Source: Methylomonas sp. (GTDB lineage: Bacteria > Pseudomonadota > Gammaproteobacteria > Methylococcales > Methylomonadaceae). From it: a stretch of DNA of 64,000 nucleotides. This document shows, one piece after another, positions 9,178 through 18,598 of this stretch. Location of the stretch: positions 44,636 through 108,635 of the forward strand of contig PERU01000008.1 in assembly GCA_002928965.1 (NCBI GenBank), in the 5' to 3' direction. Both the position numbers and the translations under genes were made by a program. Every line of letters starts with the position of its first letter. The first letter of the stretch is position 1. The notes below the pieces were generated by a model. It had not been told where the DNA came from. It ran no database searches and saw nothing but the letters and a program-made list of their open reading frames with translations.

Positions 9178-9962
9178 TATTCGTGGGCCTGCCGGTCCAA
9201 AGCATGCATCGTGATCGGCAGTCGATATACTTCTGACTGAAAACTGCCATCCTGATGCAGACAAAAGACCCGATAGCCAGGCGGCGTCTCGGCAATGCTG
9301 AATTCAGTTGAATTGGGCGTAAACTGAAAGCAACTGGCTGGTGTGGCGAAAAAAGTGATGTGATTAATCTGCCTAAAATACGCCTGATGCACATGTCCGC
9401 ATGTCACTGCTTTAACTTGCGGATATTTGTTAAGCAGTGATAAAAACGCCGCGCTGTTTTCGATTTGCATGGTATCCAGCCAGTTTGAACCAATAGCAAA
9501 GCAAGGATGATGTAATGCTACCAAGGTGGGTAAATCTTGGTGTGACTGCAATGCCTGTTCCAAAAACGCCAGTTCATTGTCTGCCAGTTGTCCAACCGGG
9601 CTTTGTGGTTTTTGGCTGTTCAACAACACAAGCTGCCAGTTATCCAGGATTAGTTGCTTATTACAGCTGACCTTGCCGACCTGCAAATTGCGCAGCATCA
9701 AATCAAAATCATCATGGTTACCGGGCAGGCAAAGACAAGGAACGGCATAGAGATGTAAATGCTGTTGGATGCGATGATAACTGTCTTCGCAAGGGTCCTG
9801 TGCCAAGTCGCCCGTCAGCAGGATTAAATCAAACGGACCGTGCTGGTCATGCGCATGTCTTAGGGTTTGCTGGAAAAAATCTTCGGTATCCAGACCCAGC
9901 ATTAAATCGCCGGCATGCGGGGTGATATGCAGATCGGTGAGTTGCAAAATGTTTAGCATCAA
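9174..9962 (-). CDS. cpdA: CpdA-like 3',5'-cyclic-nucleotide phosphodiesterase (metallophosphatase)
   Basis: A 262-residue calcineurin-like metallophosphoesterase. The metal-binding motifs appear in order: QLTDLHI (D-x-H), LLTGDLAQD (GD), LPGNHDD (GNHD), LVALHHP and CGHVHQ (GHxH). The length and the start [11 protein letters not shown] fit CpdA, which lowers cAMP. This would modulate CRP signalling, although no CRP is in this window apart from the FNR homologue. The convergent overlap with rppH is four bases. Other class III phosphodiesterases share these motifs, so the substrate remains an inference. Confidence 0.88.
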   Translation of the reverse strand: MMLNILQLTDLHITPHAGDLMLGLDTEDFFQQTLRHAHDQHGPFDLILLTGDLAQDPCEDSYHRIQQHLHLYAVPCLCLPGNHDDFDLMLRNLQVGKVSCNKQLILDNWQLVLLNSQKPQSPVGQLADNELAFLEQALQSHQDLPTLVALHHPCFAIGSNWLDTMQIENSAAFLSLLNKYPQVKAVTCGHVHQAYFRQINHITFFATPASCFQFTPNSTEFSIAETPPGYRVFCLHQDGSFQSEVYRLPITMHALDRQAHEY

Positions 9963-9989
9963 AGCCCGTCCATAATGGGTTGTAATAAT

Positions 9990-11306
9990 TTAAAGTACGT
10001 CTTTAAACAACACCTTGGATTTACGCTCATGGTTATAGGCATTCTGCATGACTTCGGGTAAATCTTCGATGCTACAGGGTGTAAAACCACGCTCTATAAA
10101 CCAATGTACGGTTTGGGTGGATCGCACGTAAAGTCTTTTAATCCGGCAGGATTTGGCGTTATCCGTTAAATAGTCCAATAGCCGATTGCCACGAGCGCCT
10201 TTTTGATAATCGCCATGAACAGCCAGACAGGCTATTTCGGCGTTTTGCTTATCGGTCAGTACATGAAAAGCAGTGCAACCGATGATCAAGCCATCGCGTT
10301 CGATGACTATGTAGTCATTGATCTCCATTTCCAGTTTTTCACGCGAGCGTTTAACCAGAATGCCTTGTTGTTCCAGTGGTTTGATCAACTCCATGATGCC
10401 CCCAATATCCTCCAGCGTGGCAGGGCGGATGGATTCGAATTCGGCAGAACTGATCAAAGTGCCTATGCCATCGCGGGTAAATAATTCCAGCAACAAGGCG
10501 CCATCCTGGTGACGGTTGATCAAATGTGCACGTCTGACGCCTTGTTGGCAGCTTTGTATGGCGGCGTTTAAAGACAGTATTACCGCAACGGGCATCTCAG
10601 CGTTGCTGTTTAACAGTTCACTGGCTTGCTCTGCAGTGAGTTGCTGAATCGGTTGTTGATCAGACGGCGACAGACAGGGTTGGTCCATCAGCAAAATCAG
10701 TTTCTCCGCTTGCAAGGCAATTGCAACTTCAGTGGCGACTTCTTCAGCAGATAAATTAAATACCTCACCGCTGGGCGAATAGCCGATGGGCGAAATCAGC
10801 ACCACATTGTTTTGATCCAATTGTTGGTGGATGGCTTGAATGTCGATACGACGCACTGTGCCGGTGTAGCAATAATCAATGCCATCCAATACGCCCAAGG
10901 GTTTTGCAGTAACAAAGTTACCGGAAGCGACTCTGATTTTAGCGCCGGCCATGGGCGAGCCTGATACCCCCATCGACAGCAATGCTTCAATTTCAACTCG
11001 GACAAGGCCTGCGGCCTGTTTCACGTATTGCAAGGTGGTGGTATCGGTGATGCGTAAATGATGATGAAATTTTGGGGTGTCGCCTTGCTGCAGCAGTCTT
11101 TCATCAATTTGTGGGCGTATGCCATGCACCAGTACCAGTCTGACCCCCAGGCTTTTCAGCAGGGCAAAATCATGTATCAGATTGTCAAACTCCGGTTCGG
11201 TCACGGCAGCGCCACTGAAAAAAATCACAAAGGTGCGATTGCGATGCGCGTGAATGTAAGGCGATGAGTTTCTGAACCAATTGACGAAAGCGCTGGCTTG
11301 TTGCAT
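9990..11306 (-). CDS. argA: Amino-acid N-acetyltransferase (N-acetylglutamate synthase)
   Basis: Catalyses acetylation of glutamate by acetyl-CoA, the first committed step of arginine synthesis. The 438-residue protein has an N-terminal amino-acid-kinase domain (about residues 20-280, with LVLVHGIRPQIDERL and the GILDGIDY-like VLDGIDYCYTG region) that normally binds arginine for feedback inhibition. A C-terminal GNAT domain (about 290-438) follows, with IACLAVHGDYQKGARGNRLL as the acetyl-CoA loop. This is the classic ArgA architecture. It lies divergent from argH with about 180 bases between the starts, so the two arginine genes could share regulation. Confidence 0.95.
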   Translation of the reverse strand: MQQASAFVNWFRNSSPYIHAHRNRTFVIFFSGAAVTEPEFDNLIHDFALLKSLGVRLVLVHGIRPQIDERLLQQGDTPKFHHHLRITDTTTLQYVKQAAGLVRVEIEALLSMGVSGSPMAGAKIRVASGNFVTAKPLGVLDGIDYCYTGTVRRIDIQAIHQQLDQNNVVLISPIGYSPSGEVFNLSAEEVATEVAIALQAEKLILLMDQPCLSPSDQQPIQQLTAEQASELLNSNAEMPVAVILSLNAAIQSCQQGVRRAHLINRHQDGALLLELFTRDGIGTLISSAEFESIRPATLEDIGGIMELIKPLEQQGILVKRSREKLEMEINDYIVIERDGLIIGCTAFHVLTDKQNAEIACLAVHGDYQKGARGNRLLDYLTDNAKSCRIKRLYVRSTQTVHWFIERGFTPCSIEDLPEVMQNAYNHERKSKVLFKDVL

Positions 11307-11488
11307 GTAAATGTGTACTTGAACGGGAGATGTTGCTGAGCATGTTAGTCAGCAGTGCCATGAAAGTCCAGTTTGGCCGGCAATGGAGTGTCGCCATCGG
11401 TGAATGTCCGGCAATGAACCAAGCAATATCGCCCGCAAATCCGGCCTGCACAGGTATAATTCAGGTTTATTTTTACTGTTGACCGGAT

Positions 11489-12880
11489 ATGAGTACTGTT
11501 AATACCGAAAAATTGTCCAGCGCACGATTTGCTGAAGCTACCGATGCCTTTGTCGAAGAATTTACCGCGTCAGTGGGGTTTGATCAGCGTATGGCGCAAC
11601 AGGATATTCAAGGTTCTTTGGCGCACGCCGCCATGCTTTGCAAGATCGGGATTTTGACTGAGCAGGATCTGGCCGACATTCAGCGAGGACTGGCGCAAAT
11701 CAGCGGCGAAATCGAGCGCGGCGAGTTTGTCTGGTCCATCAAGCAGGAAGATGTGCATATGAACATCGAAGCACGTCTGACCGATCTGATTGGCATTGCC
11801 GGTAAAAAACTCCACACCGGCCGCTCACGTAACGATCAGGTAGCCACGGATATTCGCTTGTATCTACGCGACGATATTGCCACGATTTTGGGGCAGCTAA
11901 AACGCTTGCAACTGGCGTTGCTGGATAAAGCTGAACAGGAAGCCGAAACCATCATGCCCGGCTTTACGCATTTACAAGTCGCCCAGCCGGTGACCTTTGG
12001 TCATCATTTGATGGCCTGGTTTGAAATGCTCTGCCGTGATCAGGAGCGGCTGCAGGATTGCCTGAAACGCATCAATATCATGCCATTGGGTGCTGCCGCT
12101 TTGGCGGGTACCAGTTATCCGATAGACAGGCATTTGACGGCGGAACTATTGGGTTTCTCAAGACCGTCTTTTAATTCGCTGGATTCGGTCAGCGATCGGG
12201 ATTTTGCCATCGAATTTGCTGCTACGGGCAGTCTGATCATGATGCATTTGTCGCGCTTCTCGGAAGAATTGGTGTTGTGGGCCAGTGCCCAATTTGATTT
12301 TATCGATATTCCCGATGCGTTCTGCACCGGTTCATCCATCATGCCCCAAAAGAAAAATCCGGATGTACCTGAGCTGGTGCGCGGCAAATCCGGTCGCGTT
12401 ACCGGGCATTTGATGTCGTTGCTAATGCTGATGAAAAGTCAGCCTTTGGCGTATAACAAGGATAATCAGGAAGACAAAGAGCCTTTGTTCGACACGGCAG
12501 ATACCTTGATCAATTGCCTGCGGGCCTTTGCGGATATGATGCCGCACGTGAAAGCCAAACGCCAAAACATGTATCAATCGGCCAAACGCGGCTTTGCCAC
12601 GGCGACCGACTTGGCGGATTATCTGGTACGAAAAGGCATGGCTTTCCGCGATGCGCACGAAGTGGTAGGTTTGGCAGTGCGCTTGGGGCTGGAAAGCGGT
12701 CGTGATTTATCCGAACTGAGTCTGGCGGAGTTGCAAGACTTTTCGTCCACCATCAGCGCTGACGTGTTTGATATTTTGAAACTGGAAGGTTCTGTGGCGG
12801 CGCGCAATCATATCGGCGGCACGGCACCGGCACAGGTCAAACAAGCTGTCGCTGCAGGTCGGTTATTGTTGGCGTGCTAA
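11489..12880 (+). CDS. argH: Argininosuccinate lyase
   Basis: Splits argininosuccinate into arginine and fumarate, the last step of arginine synthesis. The protein is 463 residues, as usual. The family signature [16 protein letters not shown] (fumarase/aspartase superfamily loop with the catalytic Ser) lies near residues 280-295. Earlier motifs are [13 protein letters not shown] and TPGFTHLQ-like [18 protein letters not shown] (catalytic His). It is transcribed toward the IS3 element, which begins 67 bases after its stop. Before that insertion the downstream neighbour was the convergent DUF4124 gene. Confidence 0.97.
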   Translation: MSTVNTEKLSSARFAEATDAFVEEFTASVGFDQRMAQQDIQGSLAHAAMLCKIGILTEQDLADIQRGLAQISGEIERGEFVWSIKQEDVHMNIEARLTDLIGIAGKKLHTGRSRNDQVATDIRLYLRDDIATILGQLKRLQLALLDKAEQEAETIMPGFTHLQVAQPVTFGHHLMAWFEMLCRDQERLQDCLKRINIMPLGAAALAGTSYPIDRHLTAELLGFSRPSFNSLDSVSDRDFAIEFAATGSLIMMHLSRFSEELVLWASAQFDFIDIPDAFCTGSSIMPQKKNPDVPELVRGKSGRVTGHLMSLLMLMKSQPLAYNKDNQEDKEPLFDTADTLINCLRAFADMMPHVKAKRQNMYQSAKRGFATATDLADYLVRKGMAFRDAHEVVGLAVRLGLESGRDLSELSLAELQDFSSTISADVFDILKLEGSVAARNHIGGTAPAQVKQAVAAGRLLLAC

Positions 12881-12946
12881 GTTGGTTGGGAGCCTGCTGA
12901 AGCTTCCCTGTTAAGCCAGTCTTTTAATCAATCGTCACACTCAAAC

Positions 12947-12984
12947 TGTAATGGTCAACAAAAACCGGACATCTATTTAGGCAG
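12947..12984 (+). repeat. IS3 element left terminal inverted repeat
   Basis: A 38-base imperfect inverted repeat starting with TG as in most IS3 elements. The conserved blocks are TGTAATGGT, CCGGACA and GGCAG. The stop codon of orfB (12977-12979) lies within this repeat. Confidence 0.88.
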
Positions 12985-13804
12985 CGTTTCTATAAAATTC
13001 CCGTTCGAATTCGAGCGGGGATAGATAACCCAATGTTGAGTGTGATCGGCGGCCGTTGTAAAAAGCCAAATAATCGATCACGCTCAGTTTTGCTGCGGCT
13101 TGGGTTTTGAATTTTTCGTAATTGAGTTGCTCATGCTTCAAGCTACGAAAAAATCGTTCGGTCGGCGAATTGTCCCAGCAATTACCTTTGCGGCTCATAC
13201 TCTGTTCCATCTTCATCACCGCTAAATGCTGGCGATATTCCCGACTTGCATACTGGCTGCCACGATCTGAATGATGCAACAGGCCAGGTGGCGGTTTACG
13301 GCGCCAGAAGGCCATTTGCAATGCCCGCACGCAGAGCGAGGTGCGCATGTGATCGTCAATGGCCCAGCCCACCACTTGGCGGGAAAACAGATCGATCACC
13401 ACTGCGACATACAGCCAGCCTTGCAGGGTCCACACGTAGGTAATATCGGTCGTCCATACTTGATTGGGCTTGGCCACTTGGAATTGCCGATTTAATCGGT
13501 TGGGCGAAATGGCCTCGTTATGGTTACTATCGGTCGTGATTTTAAATCGCTTGGGATAGCGAACCTGCAATTTTAAATCTCGCATGATGCGCCTCGTTTT
13601 AAAGCGGCCAACGGCAAAGCCTTGCTTTTGTAATCGATCCGCTAAACGACGCGAACCAAAGCTCTGCTTATTGTCGACGAAAATCTGCTTGGCTTTTTCG
13701 GCAACTTTTTGATCTAGTTGATCTTTGTCGCTGCCCTGCGGGGCCTTTAACCATTCATAATACGCACTGGTGCTCACCTGCATCACTCGACAAAGCGCGG
13801 TCAC
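12977..13804 (-). CDS. IS3-family transposase OrfB (integrase core)
   Basis: A 275-residue stretch with the DDE integrase core (rve). The first Asp is in WTTDITYVW, the second in HHSDRGSQYAS and the Glu in GNCWDNSPTERFFRSLKHE. An HTH_21-like N-terminal part (SFGSRRLADRLQKQGFAVG) precedes it. The listed start is a GTG inside the real reading frame. The same frame is open upstream to the slippery heptamer at 13876-13882, so the functional product is expected to be the OrfAB fusion made by -1 frameshifting. The C-terminal end (STLGYLSPLEFE) is the standard one for this family. Confidence 0.95.
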   Translation of the reverse strand: MTALCRVMQVSTSAYYEWLKAPQGSDKDQLDQKVAEKAKQIFVDNKQSFGSRRLADRLQKQGFAVGRFKTRRIMRDLKLQVRYPKRFKITTDSNHNEAISPNRLNRQFQVAKPNQVWTTDITYVWTLQGWLYVAVVIDLFSRQVVGWAIDDHMRTSLCVRALQMAFWRRKPPPGLLHHSDRGSQYASREYRQHLAVMKMEQSMSRKGNCWDNSPTERFFRSLKHEQLNYEKFKTQAAAKLSVIDYLAFYNGRRSHSTLGYLSPLEFEREFYRNAA

Positions 13805-13842
13805 TGGATATGTCTTCTGTTGCGCCTGAATAAACCCGTATT

Positions 13843-14163
13843 TTATTCGGCTTCTTTCGCAAAGAAGACCGCGGCCTTTTTTAATATCTCGCGCTCCATT
13901 CGCAACTGTTCATTTTCCTTGCGCAAGCGAATCAATTCATCGTGATCCCCTAGACTCAAGCTTGGCTTTTTCGTCGCCGAGCCATTGGTAGAAGGCTTGC
14001 TCTCCGCTCGAACCCAGCGTCCCAGGGCACTTAATGATATACCTAGATGATCGGCAGCTTGTTGCTGGCTGTAGCCTTTTTCAAGAACCAGCTTGGCGGC
14101 ATCTTGCTTAAATTCCAAACTGTATTTGGGCCGCTTGTGTGTTTTCTCGTTTGTCATGGTCAC
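13843..14163 (-). CDS. IS3-family transposase OrfA (HTH protein)
   Basis: A 106-residue DNA-binding protein. It has a helix-turn-helix of the transposase-8 type (YSLEFKQDAAKLVLEKGYSQ, QAADHLGISLSALGRWV) and a C-terminal leucine zipper (LIRLRKENEQLRMEREILKK) that supports multimerisation. On its own it normally binds the ends and can limit transposition; as the N-terminus of OrfAB it directs the catalytic part. OrfB starts 359 bases downstream of the OrfA start, i.e. in the -1 frame. Confidence 0.95.
   Translation of the reverse strand: MTMTNEKTHKRPKYSLEFKQDAAKLVLEKGYSQQQAADHLGISLSALGRWVRAESKPSTNGSATKKPSLSLGDHDELIRLRKENEQLRMEREILKKAAVFFAKEAE
13876..13882 (-). other. Programmed -1 ribosomal frameshift site (A AAA AAG)
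   Basis: Near the end of orfA the codons TTA AAA AAG contain the slippery heptamer A AAA AAG in the correct phase. After slipping, the -1 frame reads on without a stop for 24 codons into the listed OrfB start (..QAQQKTYPVTALCRV). This is the standard IS3 arrangement. Confidence 0.88.
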
Positions 14164-14183
14164 CTCTACTGACAGTATAAAGT

Positions 14184-14221
14184 CTGCCTTTTGAAGTGTC
14201 CGGGATCATTAAACCATTACA
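14184..14221 (-). repeat. IS3 element right terminal inverted repeat
   Basis: Partner of the repeat at 12947-12984, with the same three conserved blocks when read on the minus strand. Its outer end supplies the present stop codon of the adjacent DUF4124 gene. Confidence 0.88.
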
Positions 14222-14660
14222 AACGAGGCTGTTGCGGCAGTGGAACAGGGCGGTTGGTTGCGCCAGGTAAAACGTAAATCGGCCGATTATTCTGACGATT
14301 TTGTTTTTCCAGTGCCTCTGCCTGTCTGCGCTGCGCATCGGCTTGTTCTTGTTGGGCAATGACATTTCGGCGGGCAATTTCCAGTTCAGCGGTGGCACGC
14401 TGTTGTTCGGCAAGCTCTTTATCGATTTTCTCTTTCTCGGTCTTGCGGGTGTCATATTCGTCTTGTATGGCGCCCAGTTTGGCTTTGGCAGCGGCCTCTT
14501 TTTCGGGGTCGGATTTAATCTCCAGTTGTTGTTCTTTAGCCGACTGATTGCATGGCTTGGCTTGGTAACTGGTTTTGCCAAATTTTTCGACGCATTTAAA
14601 GACTTCGGCATGGGCGCTAAGCGATGCAAAAGTCAGTATTAGTAAAGCACCATAATGCAT
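14217..14660 (-). CDS. DUF4124 periplasmic protein, 3' end altered by the IS
   Basis: A 147-residue exported protein. The signal peptide (MHYGALLILTFASLSAHA) is followed by the DUF4124 domain (EVFKCVEKFGKTSYQAKPCN) with its two conserved Cys. A long charged coiled coil (about residues 45-125, rich in Glu, Gln and Lys) and a Pro-rich tail follow. The function of DUF4124 proteins is unknown; they are envelope-located. The final TTG TAA is partly made by the IS3 right end. If the IS and one AAC copy are removed, the frame continues SVTID and then stops, so the insertion removed five C-terminal residues and probably left the protein functional. Confidence 0.85.
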   Translation of the reverse strand: MHYGALLILTFASLSAHAEVFKCVEKFGKTSYQAKPCNQSAKEQQLEIKSDPEKEAAAKAKLGAIQDEYDTRKTEKEKIDKELAEQQRATAELEIARRNVIAQQEQADAQRRQAEALEKQNRQNNRPIYVLPGATNRPVPLPQQPRL

Positions 14661-14816
14661 ATTGCCCTCTCTAAAATGATCGTGTCGGCGGTTACTGGTT
14701 TAAGGGATGCTCTGATTATGTCCTTTGAAAGGCTTTGGAGGAACGGTAACCGAGAGCTCCCTAAAGTGTAGCAGTACTATCAAATGTCAAATTGTTGCCT
14801 AATGGCATGGCGTTTT

Positions 14817-16079
14817 TTAAGGTTGGTATAAAGGCAAGCCGTCAATACGTTTGTCAATTTCTTTGATAGTGTCTTGATAAGCCTTGCTCTCGGTACTGCC
14901 ATAGCGCGATCTGAATGATTGTTCATCCATGTGTTCCGGCAAGTCTTGTGGGTCCGGAATGATGGTTGTGTAATCTTTGGCTTCTGACAGGGTGCGCTGC
15001 AGCTGGCGGGCTTGTTTAGGCGAGGCAATCGCCAGCTGACCAAAACGGGTGCCGGCCCGGTCAGCGGTCAAATCAATAAAACTAAAACCACTGCCTTGTT
15101 CCGCATCCCCTAATTCCTTATCCACCCCCAATTGTTCACCGAGTAGCGAAGCATCGACTGTAGCAAACAGCGCCGAGGCGATAAAGTGTTGAGGAATGTC
15201 AATGCGCTTGTATGCAAATACCGGATATTCCTTGCTATACACCAAACCCAACGGCAAATAGCGGCGCAATTCGTGTTTGAAAATATAACTGCCCACGGCA
15301 ATGATGACGGCCCGATTTTCCTGAATGGCTGTGTCTTCATTTGAACGTTGATAAGCGGATAAAAACAAAGGCTGTAACAAGTTCATCAGGGACAGGCGCC
15401 AAGCGGGGTCATGCTGGCTGACAATGTCGTTGATTTGCTGTTGATAGACGTGCAGATTGGGGTATTCGCGATGTTTTTGAACCGCCAGATGCTTGGCCTG
15501 ATCGACAATCGCGCCCAGATAACTGACTTGAATGCCTTCTGAGGTGAAGCTTATGTCTTTGATATAAGTCTCGCCTAAATGCCAGTATTTAGTCATGGGC
15601 GTGGAATGCATAAGGATAGCGATGAGATAATTTGCAGCGGGATCAGGGATGGAAATTTCACCAATTTTCAACGATTTGATCTTAATGATCTTTTCCTTTT
15701 GAATCAGTTTGAAACTGAAATCCAGATAACGCCCCCAAATCGATTTGGGGACAAAAACCGCGATTTGCGAATAAACCATATCCTGACTCAAATTAATCTG
15801 TACCGTGTTTTCAACGAAATGATTCAGCAAATAATTGACCGCAATATTGAGGTCTTTTTGGTTTAAAACGATAGTTTTGGTGGTCTCGCGTTCTTCCGGT
15901 GTTGTCAATAAAATCTGTTTGGCGCGTTGAATGTCTTCACGATTCAAACCCTGATGCATCTTCAATAATGGCGTATCGTCAATGGCAAATAACATCAGTA
16001 CGTTGAACAACATACCCAGCACCAAGCAGGTATAGAGAAAATACTTGATGGGTCTTGGCAGGGTAAACGCTCTCAACAT
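14817..16079 (-). CDS. Unknown membrane-anchored protein downstream of ppx
   Basis: A 420-residue protein I cannot assign. One N-terminal transmembrane segment (about residues 12-34, IKYFLYTCLVLGMLFNVLMLFAI) anchors a large, mostly polar domain that should be periplasmic. This domain mixes beta-rich parts (SQIAVFVPKSIWGRYLDFSF) with helical parts and shows no catalytic signature I know. The C-terminal RSRYGSTESKAYQDTIKEIDKRID resembles the end of peptidase-like or assembly proteins but is not decisive. It begins three bases after the ppx stop on the same strand, so the two genes are very likely co-transcribed. This hints at a role linked to polyphosphate or envelope stress. Confidence 0.75.
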   Translation of the reverse strand: MLRAFTLPRPIKYFLYTCLVLGMLFNVLMLFAIDDTPLLKMHQGLNREDIQRAKQILLTTPEERETTKTIVLNQKDLNIAVNYLLNHFVENTVQINLSQDMVYSQIAVFVPKSIWGRYLDFSFKLIQKEKIIKIKSLKIGEISIPDPAANYLIAILMHSTPMTKYWHLGETYIKDISFTSEGIQVSYLGAIVDQAKHLAVQKHREYPNLHVYQQQINDIVSQHDPAWRLSLMNLLQPLFLSAYQRSNEDTAIQENRAVIIAVGSYIFKHELRRYLPLGLVYSKEYPVFAYKRIDIPQHFIASALFATVDASLLGEQLGVDKELGDAEQGSGFSFIDLTADRAGTRFGQLAIASPKQARQLQRTLSEAKDYTTIIPDPQDLPEHMDEQSFRSRYGSTESKAYQDTIKEIDKRIDGLPLYQP

Positions 16080-16082
16080 ACG

Positions 16083-17576
16083 TTAAAAAGACAGATTGAA
16101 GCGGGCTTCTTTTAAGTATTGGGCTTCTTGCTTGAGGTCTGCCTGGGTCAGTGGTGATTGCTCCAACCACTGTTCTGCAAAGCATAGGGCTATATTGGTA
16201 CCTTCAATGCTGATTGTAAAGTCAGGGCGGATACTATGCCGGTTTCGGTGCAGAACTGTCGCCAGTCTGAACACGATACTCATAATGGGGGTAAACCGCC
16301 GCCATGGCGCAGGCAAATCATCAAAACGTGACAAACTGAATTTCTTGCGATGGCTTCGCACCAAACTGGATAAAATCATTTGGTCTTGTTTGGAAAAACC
16401 GGCCAAATCGGCATTTTCGATGATATATGCACTGTGCTTGTGGTATTGGCTATGGGCGATCTCAAAGCCAATTTCATGTAGTTCAGCCGCCCATTCCAGA
16501 TATTGCAGGCTGGCAGGGTTATCGTTGAAACAAATCTGGTCATCCAGTTGTTCTACCATGTAACGAATGGTTGCCTTGATTTGCTCGGCATGGCGTGTGT
16601 CGGTGTGATACCGGATAGCGATGGTCTGGCTGGTTTGCGAGCGGATGTCGTGATCGTAAATGCGCCCCAGCAGGTCATGGACCAAACCTTCTCGTAAGGC
16701 TCCATCCGAGACAGTCATTTGCCTAATGTTCAGGGTTTTGAAAGTGGCATAGACAATCGCCACTGCACCGATGAACACCGGGCGACGTTCTATGCTGAGT
16801 GCCGGAAAATGAATTTTGTCGACATGATCCAGCGTCAGTAGATGCGCAACCAATAGTTCCATGCCTGCCAGGGTTATGCCGTTGCTGCTAAAGCCTGAAG
16901 TTAGCAACACATTGCTGATGGCTTTCAAGCTACCGGATGCGCCGATCGCTTCGTCGTAATGCTGGCTGTTGAAGGTGTCCTGAAATGGCTCTAACTGTTG
17001 TTCAACAAACAGGGTGGCTTTTTTGAAAGCCTTTTTGCTGATATGACCATTTTTGAAAAAATTCTGGCTAACTGTCACGCAACCCATATTCAAACTTTCT
17101 TTGGTATGGGCCGTGTCGTGTTGACCAATGATGTATTCAGTACTACTGCCGCCAATGTCCATCACAAAACGGTTATTGGCGGTACTGGCCAGACTATGTG
17201 CAACGCCTTGATAGATCAGCCTCGCCTCTTCGATACCTGAGATGATATGAATCGGGTGGCCGAGGGCGCGTTCGGCTTTGTGGATGAATTGATCGGCATT
17301 GCGAGCTTGACGCAAGGTGTTGGTGCCGACGATACGCACACTGTTCGCTGGAAAATTGCTGATGCGTTGCCCAAAGCGTTCCAGACAGGCAAGAGCTTTG
17401 TCCTGGGTGGCATGGTCCAGGGTTTTATTTTCATCCAACCCAGCCGCCAAACGCACCATTTCCTTTAATCGATCGATGGTTTGTAATTTGCCGTCTTGCA
17501 AACTGCAAATGATCATATGAAAGCTGTTGGAACCTAAATCAACGGCGGCGACATTGGTGGGGATTACATGTGGCAA
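16083..17576 (-). CDS. ppx: Exopolyphosphatase / guanosine pentaphosphate phosphatase family
   Basis: Hydrolyses terminal phosphates from inorganic polyphosphate, and related GppA enzymes convert pppGpp to ppGpp. The 497-residue protein begins with the actin-like ATPase fold (AAVDLGSNSFHMIICSL). It has the second phosphate loop (NNRFVMDIGGSSTEYIIG) and the family motif GTNTLRQARN. A C-terminal HD-like helical domain (LEWAAELHEIGFEIAHSQYHKHSAYII) is present, as in Ppx. Length alone does not separate Ppx from GppA. It is divergent from the YadGH exporter and is followed directly by the unknown membrane-anchored gene. Confidence 0.93.
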   Translation of the reverse strand: MPHVIPTNVAAVDLGSNSFHMIICSLQDGKLQTIDRLKEMVRLAAGLDENKTLDHATQDKALACLERFGQRISNFPANSVRIVGTNTLRQARNADQFIHKAERALGHPIHIISGIEEARLIYQGVAHSLASTANNRFVMDIGGSSTEYIIGQHDTAHTKESLNMGCVTVSQNFFKNGHISKKAFKKATLFVEQQLEPFQDTFNSQHYDEAIGASGSLKAISNVLLTSGFSSNGITLAGMELLVAHLLTLDHVDKIHFPALSIERRPVFIGAVAIVYATFKTLNIRQMTVSDGALREGLVHDLLGRIYDHDIRSQTSQTIAIRYHTDTRHAEQIKATIRYMVEQLDDQICFNDNPASLQYLEWAAELHEIGFEIAHSQYHKHSAYIIENADLAGFSKQDQMILSSLVRSHRKKFSLSRFDDLPAPWRRFTPIMSIVFRLATVLHRNRHSIRPDFTISIEGTNIALCFAEQWLEQSPLTQADLKQEAQYLKEARFNLSF

Positions 17577-17692
17577 AGTGTTCTTCCTGTTTAGGCTGAG
17601 GCGGCATGGGGAATTCTGTTAAAATTCGCCGTTTTAGGCGGTGTCCTCGAATATCGCACCTGTTTTTAGTCAAAGGCATTATAAACCACCCC

Positions 17693-18598
17693 ATGAAGGC
17701 TTTATCCATTCAAAATCTTAAAAAGACCTACAACAACGGCTTTCAAGCTTTGAAAGGTGTTGATCTTGAGGTGGATAGCGGCGATTTTTTTGCCTTGCTG
17801 GGTCCCAACGGGGCCGGTAAATCGACCATAATAGGTATCATCAGTTCCCTGGTGACTAAAAGTAGTGGCTCAGTGACTGTTTTTGGTCACGATCTGGACA
17901 AAGCCAGTGGTCAAGCCAAATGCTGCATCGGTTTGGTGCCGCAGGAAGTCAATTTCAATCAATTTGAAACCGTTAAAAATGTGGTGTTGATTCAGGCTGG
18001 CTATTACGGCATCCCGCGTAAACAGGCCATGGCGCAAGCCGAGCATTGTCTGAAACAAATGGATTTATGGGATAAACGCGATACCGTGTCGCGGCGTTTG
18101 TCGGGCGGCATGAAACGCCGACTGATGATCGCCCGGGCCATGGTGCATCAGCCACGTTTGCTGATTCTGGACGAACCTACTGCCGGGGTGGACATCGAAA
18201 TTCGTCGCTCCATGTGGCAAATGATGCAGGAGGTGAATCAGCAGGGCACCACCATCATACTGACTACTCATTATCTGGAAGAAGCTGAAAGTCTGTGCCG
18301 GAACATTGCCATTATTAACGATGGTCAGATTATCGAAAAATCCGCCATGAATAGTCTATTGAATCGGATACATATCGATCATTTTGTGTTGGATATTGCG
18401 CAACCGCTGGCTGTAGCACCGGTAATTGAGGGGTTTGGCATCGAACTGGTGGATTCGCACTGGCTGCATGTGGCGGTGCCCAAAAGCCAGGGCCTGAATC
18501 GCCTGTTTGAAGAATTATCCCGGTTGGGCATTAGCGTAATGAGTCTGAAAAATAAATCCAACCGTCTGGAACAACTTTTTATCGATCTGGTGCAATGA
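17693..18598 (+). CDS. yadG: ABC transporter ATP-binding protein (YadG-like)
   Basis: A 301-residue ABC ATPase. Walker A is GPNGAGKST, the Q loop is LVPQEVNFNQ, the signature is LSGGMKRR, Walker B is LLILDEP and the H loop is TTHYLEEAE. The C-terminal extension after the nucleotide domain is typical of ABC-2 drug or polysaccharide exporters. The ATG at 17693 (MKALSIQNLKKTY) is preferred over the ORF start at 17606. The stop codon overlaps the start of the permease gene by four bases (ATGA, 18595-18598), so the two are translationally coupled and form one exporter. The substrate is unknown; E. coli YadGH is likewise uncharacterised. Confidence 0.93.
   Translation: MKALSIQNLKKTYNNGFQALKGVDLEVDSGDFFALLGPNGAGKSTIIGIISSLVTKSSGSVTVFGHDLDKASGQAKCCIGLVPQEVNFNQFETVKNVVLIQAGYYGIPRKQAMAQAEHCLKQMDLWDKRDTVSRRLSGGMKRRLMIARAMVHQPRLLILDEPTAGVDIEIRRSMWQMMQEVNQQGTTIILTTHYLEEAESLCRNIAIINDGQIIEKSAMNSLLNRIHIDHFVLDIAQPLAVAPVIEGFGIELVDSHWLHVAVPKSQGLNRLFEELSRLGISVMSLKNKSNRLEQLFIDLVQ

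Larger units (their letters stand above)
12947..14221 (-). mobile_element. Complete IS3-family insertion sequence, 1275 bp
   Basis: The ends were placed from the sequence. The left end (12947-12984) and the reverse complement of the right end (14184-14221) align over 38 bases with no gap and 25 identities. Both begin TGTAATGGT, share CCGGACA at positions 19-25 and end GGCAG. The flanking triplets are both AAC (12944-12946 and 14222-14224), the 3-bp target duplication typical of IS3. The element holds orfA and orfB in the -1 relation with a slippery site, and both frames look intact, so it may still be active. It runs on the minus strand and lies between argH and the DUF4124 gene. Confidence 0.93.
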
